The position numbers and the translations under genes are program-made. Shown in pieces: positions 27,401 through 37,069 of a stretch of 64,000 nt of DNA (its first letter is position 1; each line of letters starts with the position of its first letter). This stretch comes from Mnemiopsis leidyi (taxonomy: Eukaryota; Ctenophora; Tentaculata; Lobata; Bolinopsidae). The notes beneath the pieces were generated by a model. It made no database searches. It saw nothing but the letters and a program-made list of their open reading frames with translations, and was not told the origin of the DNA. Location: positions 179,122 through 243,121 of the forward strand of contig JH152760.1 of NCBI GenBank assembly GCA_000226015.1. Reading direction: 5' to 3'.

Positions 27401-30400
27401 CCATGTCACTGTTCGGATCCAGGATAGCGGCTCCTTGGGCTTTCAGCTTCACTTCTTTAACCTGTACAGCGTGGGTAAGCGTGAGACTCTATTTAATATT
27501 AAGAAGGTCTGGTGTAGTGGTGTAATGTTACTTAACGAATGTAAGATTGGGCGGATGCGAGTAACAGCAGATTACATGATTACAAATGAAGTAGCTAATC
27601 CAACAACAAATCCCCCACCTTCTTGCTAAGAGAAGCAATGTCCTTATCTAGGTGAGTACAGAACTTCTCAATGTTAGCGTCCCTGTCAGCGAGAGAGCGG
27701 TCTATAGCTTGTAACATGTTGTTAACGGAAGGAGTGAGTGTCTGGTAGACAGCCACGTCTTCTGGAGGAGCTGGAACGTTGTACTTCTCGATAAGGTCGT
27801 ACAGAGCTCGGATAACGTTTGCTTCCTCTTCGATCTCCTGGGAAAGAGGAGGGGTGAAAGGTGGGTAGGTAAAAGTGAAGGTTAGATCTTTACATTCTAG
27901 AAAGTTCTGTACCGAGAAAACTGGCTACATCTAGATTCTGGTTGTTAATTAACCATCTTAACGTACCAATTTGTTTAATCTTAAGAAGAATAGAGTACCA
28001 AAGAAATTAAGTGAAAAACATCAGTCCTTAGTAAATCTATCAAGATTTTTCACTGTAGAAACCTGAGTTTTCTCTTGGATCTCGTCCAAGAAAGTAAGGC
28101 TTTCAACAAACTCAATAGTTGAAGATGGGATGACATCGAGTTTGCTGGTAGCTCCTTGAGTCGTCTCGATAAGAGCATCGTTCTTTTGTCGGGCCAGTTT
28201 GGGCAGCCGGTCGTTGATAGCCTAGGTAGGGTGTAAAGTGTGACGTTTGTACGATAGCTGGTTATCGGGACGGTCAGCAGGAAGACAGCGTCAAATTTGA
28301 TTATGCTTATTTTTTCTTACGGTAAATTTAATTTGCTTATCTAAGTCTGAATAATGCAGACAGCTTAAAGGTTTCAAGGAATGCATACCATAAATATCAT
28401 TCATAGTAATAGTTATTTGACATGACTCCAATTTGGTATAGCTGCTAATCGAGAACCCGTAAAAAAACAAGATAAACCTCCAAGCATTTCTGGGGAGAGG
28501 GAAGCATTTTGGTCTTGAGTTTAGAAGCATCACAGAGAAGCATCCCGACACTCATGTTCTCAACAATCTTGGTAGTCTCCTCGTGTTGACGTTTGTACTC
28601 GGCCAGGGACTCAGCAAAGAACTTCACATCTGATTCGGTAACTACTCGGTTAGCAACGGTTAGTGTGCGGTAAATATTTAAATCTGAGTTCACAATTTTA
28701 TGTTTAAATGATAAAAATGCACTTTGTAGAGTGGAGGTGATTGAAATTATTAGGGATGCTGATGAAAGGTGAAAATAAAAGTTGACCATGAAAGTTTAAA
28801 ACGAAGGTGAAAATGAAAGTTTAAAATGAAAGGTGAAAATGAAAGTTTAAAACGAAAGGTGAAAATGAAAGTTTAAAATGAAATGTGAAAATGTGATGAC
28901 GAGTGAAATGTTACCTACATGTCTCCGGGTCATCTAGACGGGAAGTTTAAGTTTAAATCTAAATTTAATGGTTGTGAAACAGAAACACGATGAAATATGA
29001 ATATTTGCAATTTCCTATAGAACCTATTGCCGTAGTGTGGTGACTGGTTGAAGTGATGTAAACCTGTAAAATCTAATTACAAGTCACAGGACACACAAAT
29101 TATTTAACTGACCGTGTTCTCCCTTCCCAACTGCTTCAACGTCCAGATTTTCGTTGTCGCGATAATACTGACGGAACGGCTCAAAAGATTCGGCATACTT
29201 CCACGCCAGTTCGAATGCCTTTTCTATTGTCTCCTGCGATGAATGTATGATATGGAAATGGCAGACAAAACTAATTAACGGCTGGTTTTGGGCAGACACA
29301 ATGAAGCTTTTAATGGAGCAAGTCTCGATTTATCATCGCAATGAAAACGAAATCAGTTAACAAGGGTGTAAAGTACTGACGTTTGTATTGTTGATAAGAG
29401 TCTGGAGATGCTTGTCATCCTCAAATATAGCTGCTAGTGACGGACCCTCGCCAACTGCATGCTCTTCAAATTTATCGTTTATCTTTGGCCTGAATGATGA
29501 TATAGATGCATAATATGCCATATTAAGACATAAACCGGAAAAAAATCAAAACTAAATGTAAAGGAGTCGTATTATAAAAGGCATAAATGACTCTTAGCAT
29601 CATATAGCTCATGAACCACTGATCTATGGCCAATTCATAATGACCTGGGGGTCTCAAAAAGGTGTACAACTGATCCGTGCTTTCAACTCTGACGTGTTTA
29701 GTCTTCAAATTTGGGTGGCATGACTGCTAAAATCAACTCCGTGAATTTCACCCAGCAACTTTTGACTGTTTTTAGTTATGAGCAAGAACCAGTGGACCCC
29801 CTGTTTGAACATAGTGCATACGATAGTCGATGTAGTCAACACAGGAATTAGCTTTTAGGATCTATTATCTTATTATAATCCTATGACAAGACATAATTAA
29901 TTCATGGTTCATACTTCGTAAAGGAATGGAAGTAGTCATCAGTTACAAGGTTCTTGACAGATAGAGTTGAATCCTGAATACGTCTGATAATTTCCTCCGT
30001 ACCCATGAGATAGTGGTTTGCGTTGGGAGTAAAGTACAGTCCGTTAATTTCCATGAGCAGTTCGGTTACGAACAAGGGAGGTAATTGTTGTTCTTCTTGT
30101 TGCTGAGTGAGTCGTCATTTTACATGAAATTTGTAGCACCTAGTCTTAATTAATCGAGTATCTAAGGGGGTAGTCAAGGGAAGTCATTTGTTTGGAGAAG
30201 TTTTTAGCTGCGCGGCGCGCAAAAAATAAAAACACTAACTGCCGACAAAATAACTTGATATATTAAAATTTTACCGCGGCCGCCGTATACGGAAACTCTG
30301 TCGTACAGCCATTGCCACTTTCCTTTGACCAGTGGAGTGTAATAGAGATACGTGCGACATTCACATAACAATTAAACTATTCAATATCTATTTGTTCATT

Positions 30401-33400
30401 CACTTAATTTATTCCAGAAATTTGACTGTACTTAAATTGGGAAATTACCTCGTTTAAGTGTGGTTTCATGGCGTCAGGAATAAAGTTACACTTGCTGTGA
30501 GTAACAAGATAACTAAGTAACATGGAAACTGAGTTAACTGCTAGAGTGTGCATTGTGTGTACTATTAGATAGTCCGCTAATCTGAAATATGTTAACGTAA
30601 AAGTTAAAACTGTATTTTGACTTCAACATCAATGTGGATGTACAATTATCATGACAATTCTGTTCGGGATGTTTGCTCCAGTTAAGATGAAAATTTCTAT
30701 AGCTATTACCTATTATCATATGGCTACAAGTAACCAACCCCTAAAGATGACCGACCCACTAAGAAATACAGGCATTGCTTACCGAATGAAGGATGTAAGT
30801 CGGCGGCAGTGTGCGCGCTTGCTGGCCTGCTCGGTGTAAGTCGCCTTTTCCTGCTGCTCCACGTACATCTGCATCTCAAACTGGTTCAACATGAGAACTG
30901 AGGTGCCGTCTCGTTGAAACTCGTCATCTGGTAGAGAGGAGGTAGATAAGAAGTGATATTTGGAGTGTTTACTTCCCTACATGATGGTAAAATAAGTTCA
31001 TAGCCCATGGATTTACTGAATTTTCACAGTATCAATCCAACAGATTTTCAAATCTGTCGACATTTTTAATTATATTGTTAGGTCCCTATTAAAGCACAAA
31101 CAGGATCGAATTTATCTAGGCATACCTGGATCAGGACTACCAAAACCACTGCCACTTTCTTCCAGTGGGAATCCAGCTTCAAACAGTGCATTAGCGCACG
31201 CGCGACGAACAACCTCTTTCACTAGTTCTCGGAATTCAGCTAATCTGTCCGTGACCTGAGTTAAGTAGAAATTAGAGCATGTCTATGTGACACATTGACA
31301 CCTTTGGATGAGAATTTGCCAATTTGTAACAGATTAAACAATAATTCATGTCCCTCGAGAAAATAATGTCGGTCAGGCTAATTCTAGAGGAGTGCGCTAA
31401 GGGCAATTGCCTAGGCAATCTTCTTCGGTCGACTCAGCCGAATGACCGGGAAACCGTGATTGAAGGTTAAATGAGGAGGGCCAGGGTCCCCGTCAAAAGA
31501 TCTGGAATCTTCCAGGAGTCCATTAAGTATAACTGTAAAAGCAGGTGTAACGAAATATAAAAAAGACAAAATCAAAAACAAAGCAGCCAAACCTCGTTAA
31601 GCTGTGACATCTGAGCGTCCTGGAACTGTTTGAGATGGTAGGTGTGATCCTTGTCGAACCTACACAGGTTCATGTCACCAATACGGTAACACATGTCACG
31701 TACTGATATCAGCGCTGGACGAAGCGACTGAGGAAGTGTGGGATAAGTTAGAGTTTGTACATTTGTGTACTTTGCGCAATGAGAATTAAGACTTGGGTTA
31801 TATCACTAGAGTGTTGACTGGTCTGTATCTCGTTACATCAATACAACTAATAGCAATAATCAATACATAGTACTCAATGAATTTATTGTATTTGCCGTGT
31901 TAAAAAATTTCTTGGTGTCGATATTGTAAGTGAATCATATGTGCGATATTTAATGAATATTCATTAACCAGTACCTGCCTGGGTAGATTAACAACCCTTT
32001 TAGCCAATATACCTACTCATTTAAAAAGTTCACTCCAAGATTTTATGTAACTTACGTCGTTGACGATGAACAAGTTCTCACTAAGATCGTTCTTGCACTG
32101 AGATATCTTCTTGCTTCTCACATTCTTCCTCCAGACAGCAAACGCTTTCCACATCCTGAAGTTACTGAAAGTCTTGATCTTTATCAAGATCTGGTAGTCT
32201 CGGTATTCCTTTTCCCAACTACCGAGGGTGGTGTATTCTGTTTCGTTGTCGCGCAGTCGCGTCACCCCCGTCGCGCTTATCGTGTAGTAGTCTTTCGGGT
32301 TTATGTTTTCGTGTACTACCACCTGCGAAATTACTTCAAGTTCTTCAAATCTTAATTTCAGACACACACAATATTAAAGGACATATATATGCTATGATAA
32401 GATATCGTAACAAACTGAACACCCAAGTAAGTAACTAAATTCCCCTCCCGAAAATACCTATTTCAGCATACCTGAATACAAGTTAATACAAGTTAATAAC
32501 TGTTAATACAAGTAAATACCTGTAGATTGTAGGGATGATAGTCAATAGAGCAACGAGGAACTGCAGCTGTCATGTATCTGAATCCGATCTGGTCCTTAAT
32601 CTTCTGTACGAGCTCCAGGGGATCTGTTAGTCCTATCAGAGGGTCGTCCTGGGAAGTTAGGGAGTCAGGGAATACGCTAGGAGATTCAAGGAGACGTCTA
32701 CAGAGTTAAGATAAAATTATCTCCGCATATCTGAGTAGAGTGTATTCCTATAAATAGCACGTGCGCAAAAAGTGACGTTAAGTTTTGTCACCCCCTGTAC
32801 CTGTAGACTACGACTTAGTACTCACGTTAATTTTGTCGGCAAAATCTTTAGCATCTCTGAGTTTTCCAGCAGCTTTCCTCTTTTTGTACAAGTTTCTGGA
32901 AGACGCTCCAGGCACATTCTGAAGTGAATCAACATAACACAAAAACCACTGGAGGACCAAATTGCCAGACACATATTGACCAAAGTGTGTACTGTAGAAT
33001 TTTGTATTAACGTGGTCTTGCACCGTTTCAGAAGATATGTAATCTTGGCGGAACTCAACATAGGTCAAATATTTAGGCAAAAAGCTCAAAAATTTGTTGA
33101 TTGCCACAAACTTATGGCGCATTAAAGAAAACACCAACCCTAGATTCAGGGGTCTGTTCTGGCGCTCTTTTCTTGTCTGAAGCGGTGCTGCCGGCTGTGG
33201 AGAGGACTCTTGCTTTGGGCTGGTTCTTCTCTTGGTAAACTCGAAGTTGAGGGAGGGGGTCAAGTTTCGCCTGGAATACGGACTGTTAGAACGAATTACA
33301 CAAGGAAGATGAAGTTATCAAAGTCGTCCTGAGTTAATCTTACATTCCGTTCTATTACATTCTTCCCTTCAATTAATCTACCAAAGAGTTCAAGAAATTT

Positions 33401-33698
33401 AAAAATTTCAGAAATTCATGATAATGTTGAAAATAAAACTTAGAAATGTGTCAAAGTAATCTTAAAAATTATAGTGCAAATGAAACAAATAAAAACTAAC
33501 CAACTCTTTCCGTTCTGCATGTTTCATGGGTCTGATAACACGGATAGCATCTGGATTTGTCAGTATCTCTGGTCGGGCAATGAGTCTGGCCCTGAGGGCT
33601 GCCGCACTGGCGGCGTGTTTTACTGGGTCATTGAGGGCGGGGAAGGTTACTCGGCTGCTGCTGCCTGGCTTAGACTCTTGTCTAGCTATACCACTCAT
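762..33698 (-). CDS. DNAH6: Axonemal inner-arm dynein heavy chain, DNAH6-like (39 exons, complete)
   Basis: Motor subunit of an inner dynein arm that slides axonemal microtubules in cilia. The exons I traced are 33698-33501, 33270-33139, 32918-32826, 32648-32520, 32322-32056, 31727-31593, 31255-31126, 30927-30783, 30581-30449, 30102-29915, 29489-29381, 29233-29113, 28629-28478, 28221-28063, 27837-27619, 27461-27306, 27060-26908, 26787-26629, 25722-25570, 25399-25193, 24796-24616, 15242-15041, 14053-13787, 13580-13457, 13109-12984, 12706-12627, 11808-11637, 11435-11045, 10679-10191, 10027-9873, 9680-9484, 9048-8865, 8653-8429, 7980-7879, 7700-7581, 7417-7273, 7140-6983, 6794-6650 and 6484-762. 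The lengths sum to 12,324 nt (4,107 aa), every junction is GT-AG and the phases agree. Nucleotide-binding loops are GPAGTGKTE (AAA1), GPTGGGKT (AAA2), GPTGVGK (AAA3) and GVGGTGKQS (AAA4); VDDLNMPK is the AAA3 Walker B. The length and the wording around AAA1 ([18 protein letters not shown]) recall DNAH6 rather than DNAH1, 2, 3 or 7. The paralogue assignment is from memory (about 0.65); the family is certain. Confidence 0.93.
6650..15242 (-). CDS. DNAH6: Dynein heavy chain segment: linker end to AAA3, exons 22-38
   Basis: Seventeen exons carry the end of the linker and AAA1-AAA3. AAA1 begins at the exon 12706-12627 / 11808-11637 junction ([12 protein letters not shown], then [11 protein letters not shown]) and has the P-loop GPAGTGKTE, Walker [10 protein letters not shown] and sensor [13 protein letters not shown]2 (exon 10679-10191) has GPTGGGKT, and its [13 protein letters not shown] segment is split by an intron. 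AAA3 has GPTGVGK in exon 7700-7581 and VDDLNMPK in exon 7140-6983, then [13 protein letters not shown] in exon 6794-6650. All core nucleotide-binding motifs are intact, so the motor should be active. Confidence 0.9.
8285..8413. repeat. Tandem repeat, 78-bp unit, beside a dynein exon
   Basis: A 78-bp unit made of 'cagttaccttaaacagatac' and 'gggtgcattaaatagatacc' type subrepeats starts at 8285 and again at 8363; the second copy is cut short. The array ends about 15 bp from the splice donor of dynein exon 33 (8429), in the following intron. Confidence 0.8.
9222..9505. repeat. Tandem repeat, 73-bp unit, copying a dynein exon end and its splice donor
   Basis: Units containing 'cggtagccggagaaacc' begin at 9271, 9344, 9417 and 9491. 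The last is the real 3' end of dynein exon 31: on the minus strand it reads TCTCCGGCTACCGTAAGCAG followed by the donor gttgg. The other three lie in the downstream intron and carry the same exon end plus a GTTGG donor-like site (the outermost is diverged there). The unit therefore covers about 25 nt of exon and 48 nt of intron. Reading through the first donor soon meets a stop, so only the first should give a working mRNA. Confidence 0.85.
11813..12385. repeat. Minisatellite, 10-bp unit GTGTGTAGAA, with an assembly gap
   Basis: More than fifty degenerate copies of GTGTGTAGAA fill almost the whole of this part of the dynein intron between exons 26 and 27. An 11-base N run at 12024-12034 shows the array is not fully assembled. 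On the transcribed strand it reads (TTCTACACAC)n, pyrimidine-rich, and it runs to within a few bases of the acceptor of exon 27 (11808). Confidence 0.95.
12024..12034. other. Assembly gap (11 N)
   Basis: An N run inside the GTGTGTAGAA minisatellite; true array length is unknown. Confidence 1.
14798..14858. repeat. Short tandem duplication in a dynein intron
   Basis: The phrase 'atgatactaattttcatta' follows 'aacgat' twice in a row, giving a duplication of about 28 bp. It is a minor intronic feature. Confidence 0.6.
15487..15720 (+). mobile_element. tRNA-derived SINE, copy 1
   Basis: The 5' end has RNA polymerase III boxes in tRNA spacing: A box TGGCGCAGTTGG, then a B box inside 'gcgagttcgaatcccggtg'. 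The tRNA arms do not pair well, so this is not a working tRNA. The body ('ggggtgagcgtctttgacgc', 'ggattccatcggatctatgc', 'gagggttaaatgg') matches the element at 34797-35043 on the other strand. It lies in the 9.4-kb dynein intron, on the strand opposite to the gene. The 3' end is not clear, because similarity to copy 2 fades after 'gggttaaatg'. Confidence 0.8.
15725..17600. other. Intron interior without recognisable genes
   Basis: This is part of the 9.4-kb dynein intron between the SINE and the nested secreted-protein gene. Apart from the 58-bp duplication at 16737-16852 I see only AT-rich unique sequence; short open frames here have no family resemblance. Confidence 0.5.
16737..16852. repeat. 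58-bp direct duplication
   Basis: Two adjacent copies of a 58-bp unit beginning 'cactgagcacgtcttgccaa' start at 16737 and 16795 and differ at about one base (ccgtg/ctgtg). Such low divergence suggests a recent duplication. Confidence 0.9.
17663..18187 (-). CDS. Small secreted six-cysteine helical protein, unknown family, nested in a dynein intron
   Basis: A single-exon frame of 174 aa. I chose the ATG at 18187 because it opens a clear signal peptide ([20 protein letters not shown]); an earlier in-frame ATG at 18232 would put 15 polar residues before it. After the signal comes a short Trp/Arg-rich stretch ([15 protein letters not shown]), then mostly amphipathic helix. Six Cys lie in the mature part: CYYC, QC, RC, VC and DC contexts. 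One N-glycosylation site (NVT) is near the end. Size, helices and disulfide number look like a four-helix cytokine or hormone, but I recognise no family signature, so the function is unknown. It lies in the same intron as the SLC17 gene, on the same strand as its dynein host. Confidence 0.65.
   Translation of the reverse strand: MTTRSTLIFLLCFCSNLVSGSWPWSRRYGRRCYYCPKPLASSIKQCMGTVSEMESEITARLGEEVSLDTLELPREEFLEKRSPDLAKELMSTFASVRCYAIMLKNFFSTVEIQKINDIALSLTEINRNPKVCVFDNFMTDCQTVDTRNVTSLQAQLQKQWLILDVLLEKVGDEK
18233..20379. other. Gene-free stretch between the two nested genes
   Basis: AT-rich intron sequence separates the secreted-protein gene and the SLC17 gene, whose 5' ends face each other here. 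It must hold both promoters if both genes are transcribed on their own. I found no RNA gene or repeat family; open frames of 60-71 codons show no resemblance to known proteins. Confidence 0.5.
20380..24092 (+). CDS. SLC17-family (sialin/VGLUT-like) anion transporter with a long repetitive C-terminal tail
   Basis: Major facilitator membrane transporter for organic anions or phosphate. Exons: 20380-20536, 20764-21799, 21974-22098 and 22530 onwards, all GT-AG. Exon 1 has TM1 and a glycosylated loop ([11 protein letters not shown]). Exon 2 has the family signatures [31 protein letters not shown] and [12 protein letters not shown]. Exon 3 ends [23 protein letters not shown], the last membrane span. 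Exon 4 encodes a cytoplasmic tail of about 500 residues if read through, far longer than usual for SLC17, with an acidic repeat of type [16 protein letters not shown]. One extra base near 23226-23235 inside the repeat shifts the frame: as written the protein stops at 23239 (675 aa), yet the next frame stays open to 24092. That is either a real allele or a sequencing slip. The whole gene lies in a dynein intron on the opposite strand. Confidence 0.88.
22357..22531. repeat. 43-bp tandem repeat carrying the 3' splice site of SLC17 exon 4
   Basis: Four near-identical 43-bp units end in 'ccccgactcag' followed by 'gtac', at 22399, 22442, 22485 and 22528. The last is the true acceptor (exon starts 22530, GTACGGGACG). 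The earlier ones would be used as 'cag|gtactttacccg' and meet a TAA within one unit, so only the last gives an open frame. The units also contain the pyrimidine-rich stretch that precedes the acceptor. Confidence 0.9.
22925..23500 (+). repeat. Coding minisatellite in the SLC17 tail (24-bp half unit)
   Basis: About two dozen degenerate copies of a 24-bp module alternate between types coding PGNIETPD and PDNIGTTE. Because the unit is a multiple of three, copy number can vary without frame loss, but the array as written contains one single-base length change. All six frames stay open over long stretches, an artefact of the periodic sequence; only the plus frame continuous with the transporter is meaningful. 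Confidence 0.9.
24093..24615. other. Remainder of the dynein intron after the SLC17 gene
   Basis: This holds the 3' flank of the SLC17 gene and the first half kilobase of the dynein intron in transcript order. I see no feature beyond the splice donor of exon 21 at its right end. Confidence 0.4.
24616..33698 (-). CDS. DNAH6: Dynein heavy chain segment: N-terminal tail and linker, exons 1-21
   Basis: Twenty-one small exons (93-267 nt) encode the tail that joins the arm to the A-tubule, plus the start of the linker. The start Met is at 33698 ([15 protein letters not shown]), in a low-complexity N-terminus typical of axonemal heavy chains. The exon at 32322-32056 carries the family-typical [16 protein letters not shown] stretch. 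The exon at 26787-26629 ends [14 protein letters not shown], the usual pre-linker motif. Introns are mostly 100-400 nt. Exon 21 ends in phase 1 at 24616 and continues in frame at 15242. Confidence 0.9.
28788..28895. repeat. Purine-rich tandem repeat in a dynein intron
   Basis: About four copies of a 26-27-bp unit, 'gaaagtttaaaatgaaaggt' plus 'gaaaat', follow one another. It is intronic with no coding content. Confidence 0.75.
31425..31480 (+). mobile_element. 3' fragment of the tRNA-derived SINE family
   Basis: The stretch 'gactcagccgaatgaccggg' followed by an 'aaccgtgattgaaggttaaatgag'-like end resembles the 3' body of the SINEs at 15487 and 34797 ('cagccgaatgctcgataaat', 'gggttaaatg'). The tRNA head is absent. 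It lies in a dynein intron. Confidence 0.45.
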
Positions 33699-33717
33699 AA
33701 ACAGATCTTGTTACCAT
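33682..33717 (-). promoter_or_regulatory. Short upstream ORF overlapping the dynein heavy chain start
   Basis: Nineteen bases before the dynein ATG (33698) lies another ATG (33717) in a different frame. It opens an 11-codon frame, [11 protein letters not shown], that stops at 33682, past the main start. If both lie on the mature mRNA, the overlap would lower initiation at the main ATG. A cag at about 33734-33736 could be a 5' UTR splice acceptor or trans-splice site, so the leader structure is not settled. Confidence 0.4.
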
Positions 33718-34522
33718 CGAGGTCTTAGCTGTGTTGAGAGGTAAGTTTGTTAGTTATAATTTCTAATTGAAGCGAGTGATGCACGCAACTTTGAGAAAAC
33801 TTATGCAGATCACAACATACAAGGTAATGTTAGTCAGTTGTTAAGTTTTTGTGTGGAAAAGCGGTAGCACATTTACATCTCATGTAATGCAAATGTAAAA
33901 AGTGTGAGATGTACACACAGGGACAGGTAATATCAGTTGTTACGAAAATGTAATAATGTTAACACATTCAGAAAATGAGGTTTGAATATTTTCTCTACAC
34001 GATGACAGCAATCATTTGCGGTCAGATTTGGAGGCAGAATCTTCAATTCGTACAGTGTCTTCTAATGATCAGAACATTAGAGTTTTGAACGAGTAGTTGC
34101 TAAATCGTTGTAGCATGTGATTGAGCGTGTTGCAAGCAAGATTGTCATGCAATAAAACTGGACGTAGTGATAAATAAGAATTTTACATACTATATCATGT
34201 ATTCACACATTCATGTAACTAACTTTGTTCAACAAAACTCGTCAAAAGCCTTCCTTGTTCTCCGGCAAATGACAAACCATGCGAAAATCAACAAACCTCA
34301 AACTTTCGAAAAATAGGCAAAATGTAACCAAACAAACTTGCAAGATACTGTAATAATGACCGGATGGAATAAACAGTCATATCTAAAAGTTCTCGTCGAA
34401 CGATAACAAGGGATAAAATGAAGGTCTCGTTAAATTAAGGAATTGTGACAGCAAGCTAAATATAAACACCACGTGACACCACGACACGTGAGCGGAGGAC
34501 GGAGGAAAGTACCAGTTCCACT
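33699..34522. other. Spacer between the roadblock and dynein heavy chain genes
   Basis: This 824-bp spacer separates the roadblock stop from the heavy chain ATG, both on the minus strand. It should hold the heavy chain promoter unless the two are co-transcribed. I recognise no motif with confidence. Confidence 0.45.
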
Positions 34523-35832
34523 TCACGACTCCGTAGGGTTCTGGATGACAATCAGGAGGTATTCCTTGTCGGGAGCGACCATGATCTCGTGCTTTTTAGA
34601 GCGGATTCTCAGGAAGGTGAGGTCGTTTTGAGGGTCGATATCTCGCACTACAGACCTGAAAGTGGTCGTGAATTGTTGTGGGTAGTGATTTCATTACCGT
34701 GCTGTCATTGCAGATTTAAATACCTTTTTTATCTTATACTTATTTTAATTCGGACAATCCAACAGCCATATGTTACACAAGTGTAACGGTTAAGGTAGTG
34801 CGTACCATACTTTCATCGCCAAGACTTCGCTGCAATGGGCAGCTACTCATTTAACCCTCACATCGATTTCTCGAGCAACTGGCTGAGTGGACCGTGGGGC
34901 TGCATAGATCCAACGGAATCCTTAGCTGAGCATCAACGATGCTCACCCCATGGCAAGTGCCGCAGCTGGAAATCGAACTGCTAACCTTTCGATTAGCAGA
35001 CAGACGATTTGACCGACTGCGCCATACTGTGCAAGGCAATTCTGTGCAGAAAGTACCCACACAAAATGTGTAACACTTAGAACAGGACAGTATTCTTGAG
35101 TAAATTTCAATTCAGAAACAAACCTTATTAAGGTGTTGAGAAAACATTTTTAAACGTCCGTTTACAAGTAATATCATACTTGGCGCATCTTAAGAGTATC
35201 TTTATGGCAAAGAAAAATTTGATATCCCATCTGTGGGAACGTTAATCTACTTAGCATAACCTAGCTTTTAAAACTTACCTAGCTTTAGCTGTGAGTTGAT
35301 GGTAAAGACCAGAATACTGCACGGTCGTGGAGTTGTCCAAGTTAGATCTTATCGGAATTCCTGGCGTTGTTGAAACGTTAAATCAGAATTTTTCCAAGCA
35401 TTCATCGCAGTACAGGCAGCGGATTGAAGATAAGTTCATGACTAGTTTTCTAAATATATAGTGTGATAGTATTTATAGTGTGTCGTGTGATAGCTTGACG
35501 AGTCAGGGTGATGTTAAGGGTAAAAGTTCAAATGTTCAGAATCTCATGAGATGATGAAAGATGTTTGGCGATTCAACTGTCATCGCACGGTACCAAGTAC
35601 GACATAATATACGTAAGTTTGGTAATATACTCTGTGCAACACAAGAAATGTATAGCATGATAATGTACATCAAATGCTGTTTTATGATATGTACAAAGTA
35701 AAATACGTTAAGATTGATTAATATATTAATATTGTATACAATCTACTCTGTACCTTCTTGATTAACTACGATGACTCCAGTTACTCCCTTGTGAGCTTGA
35801 ATACGTTTCAGTGTTTCTTCAACCTCAGACAT
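34523..35832 (-). CDS. DYNLRB: Dynein light chain roadblock-type
   Basis: A light chain that binds dynein intermediate chains as a dimer and stabilises dynein complexes. Exons are 35832-35754, 35360-35279 and 34655-34523; they sum to 97 aa, the family's normal length. The start reads [20 protein letters not shown], nearly the same as vertebrate DYNLRB1. The middle exon encodes [19 protein letters not shown] and the last [20 protein letters not shown], then [21 protein letters not shown] see no missing conserved segment. Intron 2 holds a SINE. The gene lies 824 bp upstream of the dynein heavy chain on the same strand. I cannot tell DYNLRB1 from DYNLRB2, which split within vertebrates. Confidence 0.97.
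34797..35043 (-). mobile_element. tRNA-derived SINE, copy 2, in a roadblock intron
   Basis: On the minus strand it opens 'gtatggcgcagtcggtcaaa' (A box TGGCGCAGTCGG) with a B box region 'agcagttcgatttccagctg'. The body 'ggggtgagcatcgttgatgc', 'ggattccgttggatctatgc' and 'gagggttaaatgag' matches copy 1. It has diverged from copy 1 by several tens of changes over 230 bp, so neither insertion is very recent. I could not fix target-site duplications. Confidence 0.8.
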
Positions 35833-36730
35833 AGTGACTTAAAGCTACTGTGAGATATTATGTAATTGGAGATTTTAAGTAACAGGAGTCATATTTTTAA
35901 ATTGTATACAAGAGTTATTTATCAACAAAACCCGAACCGTCAAGAAACATTCTACAGACTATTTTAATCTCCTATCTGCAGTATTTCACTTTTTCTAACC
36001 AAAGAATGATGAGCTGCCTAGTTAACAATGCACTAATCCCGAAGGATTTGACTAAGATTCAGATTTTACACTAAACTGAGTTTAGAGAAACATCGAGAAT
36101 GACAACAGAGTACAAGCCTAACAAAACGGAGTTTTGAGTACGGATCACAAAATTATTATATCACGTGACAGCTTATCGGTCACATGCTGTCAAACGCTGC
36201 AAAAAAATTGTGACCCTTTTACCCTCAACCATAAGTACCGGTGTTCATCATTGAAGATGATTAAATACAACGTCACGGAATACTATAAAAGTAATATGAT
36301 TAGTGACGCTGCGATAGAATGACAGCGATGATAACAAAATATACATAATTTTGTTTAACAAACAAATGCCCAAAAACCGGTTGAACAAATTTGGAAAACC
36401 ACCGGAATGCCACAACGAGAGGTCTTACAGTGCTCGTCTCAATCATCTTCAATGTATAGTGACTAATTGGGATTAGTAAGGCAATAACGACGTATTGTTA
36501 CGGGATTCGTACACTTAGAAATCAGTATTTATGATACATTTAAAACATACATAATCAAGTACGATACGAAAGCTTAAGAAATTTGAGACATCCAACATTT
36601 TCAAGACCGTACGATTTTGGCACAATGAACTAGACAATCTAGAGCAATAAGCAAAATAAGGGAGATTATAACTTCCAGCTAAACATAATCAAAGCAAGAC
36701 GGTAGAAGGTACAGTGAGACCAGCTCATCA
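35833..36730. other. Gene-free region upstream of the roadblock gene
   Basis: AT-rich sequence with no convincing frame, RNA gene or repeat; it should include the roadblock promoter. It leads into the repeat-rich block that follows. Confidence 0.45.
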
Positions 36731-36734
36731 CAAA

Positions 36735-36746
36735 ATTGCGCGCAAT
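36735..36746. repeat. Perfect 12-bp CpG palindrome ATTGCGCGCAAT
   Basis: A perfect dyad at the left side of a CpG-rich block, in otherwise AT-rich DNA. It could be chance or a protein-binding dyad. Confidence 0.5.
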
Positions 36747-37069
36747 GCTATGATAACAAGGCTGTTGCTGCGGTAACGGCGTAGGTAGGTAAGCAAAAAT
36801 GAAAAACGTATGCGGAGGACCGAAAAAGTAACCAAATCGCGCCGCGCATTAAAGCTCCTTACAGCCTACGCTTTCTATTATGTATTGCTAGTATATATAT
36901 ATTGCCTATGATAATTTTATTGTTATAATAGATTTTAAAACAAATATTTTACCATGCATGAACATGACTCACGTTCAAAATTTGCATTCATGAACACCAG
37001 AGCCCTTTAGCGCCGCGCGCGTCGCGGCTTTAGCATCTTGTTAGGTAAAATCCTGGTTTTAGGCGTGCG

